A stretch of 24,265 nt of DNA from Theristus sp. LFF4_11 (taxonomy: Eukaryota > Nematoda > Chromadorea > Monhysterida > Xyalidae), in the NCBI GenBank assembly GCA_030248135.1, contig JASANC010004928.1:1-24265 (forward strand), in the 5' to 3' direction. The notes beneath the pieces are model-generated. The model was not told the origin of the DNA, ran no database searches, and saw only the letters and a program-made list of their open reading frames with translations. Numbering within the stretch: position 1 is the first letter of the stretch; each line of letters starts with the position of its first letter. Of the stretch, positions 1-13,846 are shown in pieces. A program made the position numbers and the translations under genes.

Positions 1-14
1 ATACTTTCTGACAG

Positions 15-3000
15 TTAGTGTGTGGCGCAAGAGATGTTGCTGATACAAAAACACATTCAACACCACCGCAGGAACTCTCATCATCTCCGATTCACCACTG
101 TTGCACGTCAGCCCACCTCGGCCTTGGCATCGACACAACGCTCAGCCATTCGTTCCTGGCCGCCACGAAGCGACTGACGCGCGCCGTCGCCTCGCGATCG
201 TTGTAGCCGCCGACGGTGTACACGTGACCGTCCAGCACACCGGCGCCGAACCAATACAGACCTTCGTCGCGCATCGGCGACACGGACGCCTGCGACCAGC
301 AATCGCGCTCAACGTTGTACTGCTCCACCGAACGCCGCGCCACCTGGAAAACGTCCGGTGAAACTGAACTTGCACGCTGAATGAAAAAACTTGTCCGAAC
401 TCGTGTCCGGTGGCATGTCTCGAGCCACTGTGTCCGTGTAGCGCGTCGTCTTTTGTACCGAGAAAATTCCTTCCGCAGAATTTATGCCTAGTAGAACAAA
501 CTCGGACGGGACACAACGCGCGACACGACACCGGAATCGAGTTTGGACATGTGTTTTTTTCGTGTGTGTGTGTGTGTGGTGCACGTCTGCAGACCCGTTC
601 ATACGGCAGAATGAGTCTACAACATAGCACGTCACGGCACGTCACGGCACATCGCGTCGCGTCATGGGACGACACGACACTTCAGGTCTCGTGTTATTTC
701 ATACTACCGCTCAGGGAGACGTGCCTTTGACGAACGTCGACGTAAGTTAGCATACGTCAATATGAACGGGCATCTCTATAACATATCTAGCTACCTGATT
801 GGTTGGTGATCGTGATGCGTGCAATCTCTGCACACCAAACTGAACCCTCCACAGCAATGCCTGCCAGCAATGCCTGTACAGAATGCATGAATCAATGGGT
901 TTTTTTTGTATTTTTTAGATTTGATAGTTTCAATGTGTGTAAGTTGGGTCCGATTGTCGGTGGCGATCGTGGTAGCGACAAAATGCGTGGCCGCGTCTTC
1001 ATGCTCACCGACTGAAAATGTTGTATGTATCGGTGTGAAAGTGTTCGACATTCAAAATCCACAGATTGAATCAAAGGTCAAATGTTTTTCAACGCAATAC
1101 CGTAAAGTACCGTATATAAGGTTTCCTTATATAAGTTTGAAAATAAAAAATTTCTGAAAAAAGTGGAATTTTGTGTGACAACCGTATAAGTGGGAGGAGG
1201 TCTTATAAAGCGAAGATTAGGAAGTCCGGTCTTATAAACGGAATGGGATTTCGACCAAGTTAAAATTTTGAATTTTTTCAGTTTTTCCGCCGTGCGACAC
1301 CCCGCCCGGGTCTTATAAGTAGGAGGAACCTTATACATTGTATGCACGATTTTACGGTACTTCTTTTTACCACTGCTAAACGAATACGAGTTCTGGGCTG
1401 TAAAACACAGGAAAAAATCAAAAAAAGACTGTTCGCTTGTGTGTGCAATAGTTGTGTTTCAGTTTTGACTTTTGCGCGCTTTTGCAGGTGTTGGCAATGG
1501 AGATGCTAATGAATATGGTTGTCAAGCAAAGAAATGCGAACCGAACCTTGGAAACTCTGATAGATATACCAGGAAGAAAGTTTAATAAAATGAGAAAAAC
1601 ATTAGGGTATATTTCGCCAAGCATCGCGCTGCCAAACGATGCGTCTGATTCGTTTCCGAGTCCATTCATCGGATCTCGAAAGAATGACCAAACATTTTAT
1701 TACACGATTTCGCCATATCACCTAATGGTCGTGCGGTAAATTGATGATCTATGGTTTGACAGTTCATTTCTAACAGAACCACAGACAGATCATAAAACGC
1801 ATATCCACATGTACGGTATTACAACTATTGTGGATTTATTCAAACGTGTCCGGACGAAAATGGCGTCATTTGCTTTAAAAACGCCCGTTTGTCAAAGTAC
1901 AGGCGCTAAAATGTCAGTTTGCATGTGACTGATTCGACATTCACCATTTGTTTGCGGGAAGAAATCGGTTAAACGGAAAGTCTGGTTTGCTGTGAACGGC
2001 AAGCGCATGTTTGACGGCACATGACGTCATTTCAGTGGGACACGTTTGAAAAAATAGGTCATAGTATAAGCAGCACTGTTTGTAATTTATGAATGTTCCC
2101 AACATCATAAACTGGCCTGGTTCTGACACATCGTAAAACGTTTCTGAACTGATCGCAAAAAAATATCTTTGAAAGGTACCATTTTTTAAGGTCGTCTTTT
2201 TAGCTTTTTAGGATTTCATAAGCCATCGGTGATGAAAATAGCAGGTTGCATTCACCTCGCGGAGGCTCGTCGACTGTTTTGATTTTTACAGTGTTATTAT
2301 TCTCTGCTAACCCGACCCGACCCCGATCAAACCGGAACTATCTCATTAGATTGTTACGGACCTCTCTGTCTCTGTTTTTTATACACTTTACAGGTGGACT
2401 GCTCAAGTCATGTGTAGTTTTGATCTGACATTCTATCCAACCGATCGACATGAGTGCCATTTATTTGTGCTAGGTTAATACAAAGTGTTCCAAAAGTAGT
2501 GGGTACAACTTTGAATCGCTCTAACTCGCCAATGCTTGAACCGTTTGAGCTGAAAATTTAGTCGCTTACTTAAGAAGCACAAACTTAGACCTTCACCAAC
2601 TTGTAGTTCAAACGATAAAACATTGCCCTGTGAGGAAGCAAAGTTTGAAAAAACGAATTTTTGCATGAAAAACAGCATTTTTTCCTATCTCACATCGGAT
2701 TTATTCATCGATAACGTCAAAAAAAGCAATACAACTATTTCTGGTTTCAACTCCACGTTCACATAATTGCGAAGATTTTTATTTTAACTCCTCAATTGCC
2801 CTCAAAAGCCGAAAACCGTGGATTCTATGAGAGAAATGATCGTGAACGCGGCACGTGGACACTGAATTGTGCCAGAAAGTAATCTTGTCAGTAGCCATAG
2901 GGCCCGATTGTGCATTGAAGCTTGCGGCTCACATTTCGAGAAAGATTAGTTTTGATTTTTGACAGTTTTTTGCTTAATTTGTAACGTTATCGATGAATAA

Positions 3001-6000
3001 ATCCGATGTGAGAGAAAAATGCTGTTTTCATGCAAAAATTCGTCTTTTTTTCAAACTTTGCTTCCACACAAGGGCAGAATTCTCTCGTTTGGGCTAGAAA
3101 TTAATGTGGGTCTAAGTTTGTGTTTTTTAAGTAAGCGACTAAAATGTCAGCTCAAACGGTCCGACCGTTGGCGAGTTAGAGCGATTCAAAGTTGTACCCA
3201 CTACTTTTGGACCACTCTGTACTAATACAGTGTGTCTTTCCTTATCATTTTGAACATATCTGATCAAGAATTGCTGGAAAAATAGACGTTGCACATAACA
3301 ACAATGCAGGTAAGCTTGCGGACTCGCAGCAGCTAGAATGGTTAGAATCACCGATCACTGTGGCACTATCGTATGAACCGTCAGAATTCACCACTGCCCT
3401 TGCAACTGGCAACTGCTCAACTTGTGAGTTATTCTTCACACACAACACCAATGAGCAAAATAAATCGACGTTGATTTGTCGCCACGCGATAAGTGATAGC
3501 GGTCAATTCTTGACCAAAATTCAACGTGTTTGGTTGTACGGTTCAAAAATCGAACCAGAATTTTGCATATTTTATGTTGCCAGCTAACGAAACAATATTC
3601 AGTCCGTGTAGTGTGTTTTTCGCCAGTGTAGTGTGATTTGATTGACAGTTCTAAAAAATAAGAAGTAGAAATGGAAGCTAAACAAACTGCCTGTTTTGAA
3701 TATTATAAAATGGGACTTAGCGCGATACAACGACCCATCTATGCGCGCATTGAGACGCGGAACCAAAATAAAAGATATTATATGTCGCGGTTGTACATGT
3801 AGCGCAAACGGCGAACTGTATTATGGTGAGTGTGACGATGAGCAGACGACTGACATACTACGTGGTCACTGTGTTTGTGCCGTCGACCTGCATTGTGTCG
3901 ATGTCGTGGGTGTCATTCTGGATCGACCACGCCATGGCGGAAGTACGCGTCGGGCTTGCGTTGACGCCCGTTTTAACGTTGATGGCATTGGTAATTTGAA
4001 TGAATTAAGCACTGATGTTTTCCTGTGCTTTCTGCTTTTTTGCTTTGACTAGCGTTGTATTTTTCTATTGTAGGCCATGACACAAACTCCGAAGGTCTCC
4101 TATTTAACGGCGTTAAATCTGTGGCACTGCACATGCGTGACGTTTGCGGTGCTGACGCTTTTCGAATTCATCATTGCTCATCGAATTGGGAACTCGCTGC
4201 AAGCCAAACTGAAGCGCAGAAAACTGACACTCAAGTACATACAAAATTACCTATATACCGTGAAACCCGACATGCACTGCACGTTCATCTCAGCGGTGTG
4301 TGAAGGACAGCTCTTACTGACGTATGCTAATGTGTACGTCAAAGGAAGTGTCCCAAATGTGAAGTGCCGTGCCTATGCCAGTATAAACGGGCCAAGGAAT
4401 AATTTAAGAAAAAATAAAATAAATCCGATTGTGGAAAGACCGTTGATATCGGCGTTCTGCACTAATAAAACGTTCATTGCCCATATGTGAGAGTTTACAG
4501 TATTTGGTTCTCATTGTAAGATCATAGCAGAAATGTGGACAGAAATATCATTTTTGCATGCACAATACATTCCAAAATCTAAACACACAACTTTAGGCGT
4601 GTCAGTGATGAGGATGGTTGCTGTGATCGCAAGCACGCTACATTTGTAGAACGGAAGCAGGCATGGGGCATCAAAATCGACAAATATTCTCGTGCCGTAT
4701 TTCCGTTAAGTTTTTTGCTTTTCGCTCTGTCATACTTCATATGCTTATTAAGTGGTGTATTTGAACCGGTGAAAAAATCATTTGAAGACTTGTTAAATCA
4801 GTATACCAGTGACTTGCAGAACAAGATAATGCTGTCGCCGGACATTAAAGATTCCTAACTTTACAAACTATTGCACGAAACACCAAACTATTTGAAATTA
4901 AAAATGAACGTTTCTGAACGCACCAGACTAACCGCATAAACTCCTTGGAAGCGTTTCCGAAAGTTGACAAAACGCGTCGTCAATGTTGCTAATGGCCGCA
5001 AAACGTCTGGTGCTCAGAAACGTTCATTTTTCAATTTTACATTCTTGGGTGCCAATTTTGGTACGGTATCAAGTTTGGAATTTTTCTCAAAGGTTTCTAC
5101 ATTTAAGCGCAATATCTTGAAATGATGACTTTTTCTTGCTACTTCGTTTTGGTGTCAAAACATTTTTATCCAACGTTTTCAAGTTTTCTGCACGTTTGAT
5201 TAGCAATGAAACTGAAAAACAGTGGCCTGCCATCTAACAGCCATTACCCGCTCTATACACTATTTTAATTCAAGCAAAAATGGGTGAAACTCTTAAACGG
5301 TATTTATGAATTTTTAGCCAAGATGCATCTAGCTTGCCACAAGTTATAAAAGTTATAACGTGACCTCAACAAAACTACTACACAATTATAATACCTGTTT
5401 CGCAAAAACCAGTTTTTCAAAAGTGCGGAAACTTGTCTGGACAAGGTATGTAAAGCGTCTAACTAAATAGTCCAAAATAAATAAACTTATCGCACCCAAG
5501 AGCCGCCGTCTGTCCGTCCCCGCCCGCCCATGGCCAAGAACGATTCGCCGCGCACACCGGCCACCGCCGCACAGCTTCGTCGCTCTGCTAAGTTCGCCAA
5601 AGTCGTCCACTGTTTCGTTCGCGGATTGTACCGGGTGCATCGAGCGCCGTTTTTTCCAGTGCCACCAACGATATAACTGAAAAGTGTCCGAGTTTTCTTA
5701 AACGGAATAACAAAACAGCAAGTGAAAAAACAACGGTTCCGAAAAAAGCAACCAGCACCAACATAAAGCCATTTGCTGACACGGCGCCGTGACCGGAGAG
5801 GCATCCGCTCTGCGTGGTCGTCACTGTTGTCCAACAGTCCAGTTTCGCATCGTATGCTTCGATGGTCGATGATTTGTTGCCTGAATCACTATGAAAATCC
5901 TTCTCACATTACAAGTATTGCTTCCTTGGTCGGTCAACAATCAAAATTCGCCGCTTACCAGCGATGCAGAACAGCACACGATGCGGGTCACCAAATGGCT

Positions 6001-8319
6001 TCGTGTAATTTGTGCAGGTTAATTGATTAACCGGCAATGGTGAACGATCGCTTGAATTGGCCGACTGCAAACAAAAAGCTCGGATTGGTTGACAAGAAAC
6101 ACTGAGCACAAAACTGAGCAATATGTTCAGTGAACACTGTTCACGGAGGAAGATTCGAAACTTTTTTGTTGTTGAGTGAATGTAATAAGAAGAACAAGAA
6201 GAGAAAAAACGAAGGAAACGCTTAGAAAAACAAAATCCCAAAAATGTCACAAATTCAACCAGCATGCCAACCTGCACCAAGCTCGACGTGCCCGGCTGCA
6301 TGTCTGATTCTGATCTGGCTTCACCGTTTCCAGTGGCGGACTTCGACAGAATCGCTTGGGCAACGTGAACGCGGCGGCATTTCCGCTCTAGATCCGCCAA
6401 TCGTTCCGTTTTCGTCGCCAGACGAACGCCAAGTGACGCCAGTTCTTGTCGGTACTTGCTGACCTGCAACGGAACGAAAACATGGAAAACGTGAAAAAGA
6501 AGCCGTAACGTAACTGAGCGCAAAGCCGTAACCAGCGAACTTTTTTGTGTGCTACGCGACACATTCACGGATTCAGCTTCAACACGCTTCACAACACCGG
6601 GAGGTTTCTCCAATATGATAGAAATCACGAGTTCTCCAATATGATGTACAAAGGCTGTGAACTTTTCAAGCACCTATGAGGCTGTAAAGCGAACTAAACA
6701 AAAGACAAATGAAAGAGTAAAGAGTGAACTGGAAAGAGAGCGACCACTCTCACCATGGCCGCCTTCAGCGAGCAGCACAGCTGTGCGACCAACTTCAGCC
6801 GTTGCTGTTCGTCCTCTACTGTCAGCAGAGTCGCCAACGCTGCGCGCGCTTCGTCGTCCGATTTCGTCGGCCAAACCACCGCCAACTGATGCGTGATGCG
6901 AGTCGGCAGCTCTCTCAAATTCAGGCGCGTTGAGATTAGCAGCAGATCGATCAGCTCTGTGGTTTGCTGGAAATGGCATTGAAATGGAATGGATGGAAAA
7001 CACCAGCATGAAGTTCACTTCATTTAGCAACTATTGTCGTTTCAGAAGGTTTGTAGATGAAAAAGTTGCACACTCTGGTAAAAGCCGCACAGCAAAAGTA
7101 AATGAAAGCCGAATTTTTAATACGGCGGAGTTTCAAATTTGAATTGCGGCGGAATTTACGAAACGTTTTTCTATCCCTGAGTGCATCTAGCCGAGTCCAG
7201 AAAGCAAATGAAAAGTTTAATGCTAACCGCGTAGTTTGTAATTTTACTGATGATTCGCTGCTCCACGCCGGCAAGCAGCCGGTCCGCTTTCATCGCGTAC
7301 GCAGCCTTCAGCAACTCAAGCAACTGACGCCGTTGCGATTGGTCCATTGAGTCCGAATTCAGCTGTGGACTCCAGGGAGCGCATTTCAAATAGACGAACT
7401 TCAACACGTCGTACATTGTCGACGGTGAAATCGTGGACAGTTCGTGGTAGTCGGACAGGACCAACTGCAATATTAAAACTACGAAAAGAACCAAAACCGA
7501 AAACTGAAAACCAATTGTTGGCACTTTTGGTTGACACATTGTGTTCTGTCTGGTCAAAAAAACTGTCGGCAGGCTTCAGTGAACTACAGTAACTTCAATC
7601 GTTTGAAGCGAAACAAAACTCAAAAAGAATTCAAACTGAACTATATTTTGTAATCGCAATGGAACCAAAACATTAGAACAAAACGCACAAACCTCATCCA
7701 ATCGGGCGTTGTGTTGCTGCGTGTACCGTTGACAGACGTCTCTCACGAATCGACACTCTTCGAACATCAGCTCAGCGTTCACGTGATACCGAACGATCAG
7801 CTTGTTGCTGTCACTGCCGAGCTCATTCTCGTTCTCGTCGCCGCCGTCGCCGAACAGCAGCAGTCGATCCACGGAAGCGGGCGTCGTCGTTTGCACGAGT
7901 AGCCGCAGGCTGGCGCGACAGTCGTACATGTCCTTCGGCGGCGTGTTCACCAGGCGCAGCCATTTCGCGTTCACGGACTTCTCGGAGAACTCCGACTGCT
8001 CCGGTAGTGCCACTGGGCCTGGAGAACAGAATAATAGCAAACGTAAATCGAATCAAAATAAAGTTTGTTTGTTTAAACCGGTCACTTTTTTCTCACAGAA
8101 TGCAGAGCATACGGAACTTGCAATTACAGTAAGAAGAGACCATTTATTGTGTTTGGCTGAAAAAAATCAATGATCCCATTTGTGGCTAAATATGTTTTTG
8201 TGCAATTTCGATTACGCTCTGTAATGAGCGAAACAGTGACAGGTTCAAAAAACATACCTCAGAACCTTCGTTTCATACATAAATCACATACCTGCGTATT
8301 TGAATTCGCTTTCATCCAT
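15..8319 (-). CDS. BTB-BACK-coiled-coil-Kelch protein (KLHL-like), ten-exon model
   Basis: Joined exons, 5' to 3' on the minus strand: 8319-8292, 8018-7693, 7464-7248, 6956-6754, 6463-6272, 6064-5959, 5880-5763, 5676-5496, 343-117, and a doubtful short last exon 39-15. All junctions agree in phase. The start ATG at 8319 follows a CCACC context. Residues 85-190 look like a BTB fold: YHVNAELMFEECRFVRD, then LLELLKAAYAMKADRLL. Residues 191-258 are a helical BACK-like stretch. Residues 259-322 are charged and probably coiled coil (KYRQELASLGVRLATKTERL). Kelch blades follow from about residue 345: VLFCIAG, TIEAYDAKLDCW, GFIYIVGG, YNPRTKQW, SVEQYNVERDCW, HVYTVGGY. KLHL proteins are usually Cul3 ubiquitin-ligase adaptors; that role is inferred. 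Only about 3.5 blades are visible where six are usual, so the gene may continue past the window edge instead of ending at the exon 39-15 stop. Intron 8 (344-5495) is far longer than the others (77-291 bp) and contains the antisense channel gene. The junction between exons 8 and 9 uses a weak GTGCGA donor. Confidence 0.82.
562..578. repeat. GT dinucleotide microsatellite
   Basis: A run of about eight GT units lies in intron 8 of the Kelch gene, upstream of the nested channel gene. No function is apparent. Confidence 0.9.
627..650. repeat. 10-bp tandem repeat, 2.4 copies
   Basis: The unit GCACGTCACG occurs twice in tandem, followed by GCAC. It contains CACGT/ACGTCA cores like E-box or CRE-type sites, and lies about 300 bp before the start codon of the nested channel gene. 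A regulatory role is only a guess. Confidence 0.5.
933..4858 (+). CDS. Cys-loop ligand-gated ion channel subunit (GluCl/GlyR-like class), nested antisense in the Kelch gene
   Basis: Joined exons: 933-1076, 1488-1735, 2394-2473, 3310-3423, 3803-3990, 4074-4321, 4597-4858, giving 427 aa. Every junction matches in phase. Residues 1-21 form a signal peptide (MCVSWVRLSVAIVVATKCVA). The Cys-loop is CSFDLTFYPTDRHEC at residues 138-152, with exactly 13 residues between the cysteines. A second cysteine pair, C193 and C201, spans the exon 4/5 junction, as in glutamate- and glycine-gated channels. TM1 is about 214-236 (VPSTCIVSMSWVSFW), TM2 about 244-262, TM3 about 269-292, and TM4 about 374-396 after IKIDKYSRAVFPL. 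The cytoplasmic loop is short, and a tail of about 30 residues follows TM4. The product should be a pentameric channel subunit in the plasma membrane. The ligand cannot be deduced. The N-terminal extracellular part (exon 2) is divergent and lacks clear loop-A/loop-D motifs, so exons 1-2 are less certain than 3-7. Pore residues are unusual: EVR replaces PAR. Possible poly(A) signals are ATTAAA at 4897-4902 and AATAAA at 5476-5485. Confidence 0.85.
1098..1359. mobile_element. Small inverted-repeat element (MITE-like) in channel-gene intron 1
   Basis: The ends are TACCGTAAAG on the left and TTTTACGGTA on the right, forming a short terminal inverted repeat with TA at both outer edges. Inside, the motif TTATAA(G) recurs several times in both orientations, near GGAGG and GGTC. 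The left end carries the hairpin TATATAAGG-TTT-CCTTATATA. There is no coding potential. A non-autonomous DNA transposon is the likeliest explanation; the family is not identified. Confidence 0.5.
2481..3219. mobile_element. 739-bp non-autonomous DNA transposon (mariner-type MITE) with about 237-bp terminal inverted repeats
   Basis: The left arm 2481-2717 and the right arm 2984-3219 are imperfect reverse complements. Both ends read CA(A/G)AGTG(T/G)TCCAAAAGTAG and continue inward through the same sequence to ATCGATAACGT. The element is flanked by TA on both sides (2479-2480 and 3220-3221), the target duplication typical of Tc1/mariner insertions. The 266-bp centre has no transposase. The arms each encode an accidental open frame of about 67 aa on opposite strands, which is a by-product of the inverted repeat. 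It sits in intron 3 of the channel gene, beginning at intron position +8. Confidence 0.85.
4892..5038. repeat. Inverted repeat, MITE-like, 147 bp
   Basis: The left arm (TTGAAATTAAAAATGAACGT, then TTCTGAACGCACCAGAC) pairs with the right arm, whose reverse complement contains AAAATGAACGTTTCTGAGCA, then CCAGACG. Arms are about 35 bp with a small indel. It starts 34 bp after the channel stop codon, so it may be transcribed in its 3' UTR. No clear target duplication was seen. Confidence 0.6.
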
Positions 8320-9647
8320 GGTGGATCAGAAAGAAACGAAAATTGAGAAACTTGAGAACCGGATAATAGCAACCTGAGTTCAGCAATGCAGTTATCCTCA
8401 AAACCACAAACAGTGGTTATAATTAGCTTTTCGTCTTTACGTTTGTCGCGTTTTGATAATCTTGCTGCAAATAATAACTTTTACGCAACATTGTAATTCA
8501 ATTTTCAGCCGGAAGAAACGTAAACAAAAATTCAGTTTAACGGAGCACAGAAAAGATTCAGAAAATACATATGTTCATGTGGAAATTGAAAAATCCACAA
8601 AGCGTACTCAAATCCCAGAGGTAATTTATGTAAAAGTAATTACTTCACGGCTAAGCTTATACTTACTGTGTGTCTTAGTTGCTCTTATTGGCGTGGAAAA
8701 TGAACAAAAAACACTGAGTTCGTTAGAATACATATTTTCGCACAAAAAAAGAATGAAGAATTCGACAAAAATCATACTACACATTGCCAATGAAAATTAG
8801 ATAACTTTTTAATTTTTGAAAAAGCTTAGCGTTCCAGATTTCTTTTTCTAATGAATGTTTTGAACTCAAGATTCTAATTTCCGCTCAAGATGTTTTGAAC
8901 GATTTCTCGTTTCTTTTGCACTGAATGACAGATATATTTCATTTGCACAAAAAATCCATTTATTCGCTTCACGGCACATGTCACAACGAGTGGGAAAAGC
9001 AACGCACAAAAACGTTCGAAACAAAATTGTATATCACAAGAAAACCGTACTAGATCATAAAAAATGTCCCAGTATGACTGATTATTGTCTGAAGCTGAAA
9101 CACTTTTCAAAATTGGCAACATTCAAAATGTAACCCATGTCAGAGTGAGACAATGTAAATCGATCACGGCAAAAAAGTGATTGAACGTACAGGTTTGTCA
9201 AGTTCATGCTTGATCCAGCCAGCTTCCAGTTCAACTGCATTCATGAAACTAAACGAGTGCGGTTAACCACAGTATCTCTTTCAATCTATCGATCATGTTT
9301 GGTTGTATTTAAAAAATTACGTAGTAACGCTGAATCGACGGACTGAGACAACGCAACTGATCAGTATGCTTTAAAAAACATCAATACAGAGAAGTGTGCA
9401 CCGCACAGTAGCCCAGTGAAGAAATCGCAAATTATAGCTTCACAAAAAGTTTGTACAAAACAAGAAACGCCCTGTTTTCTATTCACCTTGTGGTCTAAAA
9501 AATTGACTGAAAAGTCATTGGTCACAAAGAGGATGTTGCTCCGAGATAAAAGAATTACCGTATTTCAATCACATCATTGCGGGAAACACTGAAGTCAACG
9601 AGCGAGAATCGCCTGAAAAAATGTAAAAATGTACGGCAATCAATTGT
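8320..9647. other. Intergenic stretch between Kelch and zinc-finger genes
   Basis: AT-rich sequence with scattered short open frames but no recognisable exon. It was searched on the minus strand for a further C2H2 finger exon and none was found. It must contain the Kelch gene promoter, probably just above 8320; no TATA box or other element could be assigned. Confidence 0.6.

Positions 9648-13846
<4,199 letters not shown>

Noticed and set aside
1744..1925. Plus-strand open frame (LWFDSSFLTEPQTDHKTHIH) that looked like loop A of a Cys-loop receptor extracellular domain.
   Set aside because: No donor of the required phase joins it to the Cys-loop exon, whereas the exon ending at 1735 has a good GTAAAT donor and matches the phase exactly.
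2475..3225. Two similar proteins of about 67 aa, one on each strand.
   Set aside because: They are the two arms of the inverted-repeat transposon read in opposite directions, with no splice or homology support as genes.
3696..4052. Long plus frame containing RYNDPSMRA, reminiscent of the WNDPRL motif of Cys-loop receptors.
   Set aside because: It overlaps TM1-TM2 in another frame and would place an early extracellular motif directly before TM1; the alternative frame encodes the true exon 3803-3990.
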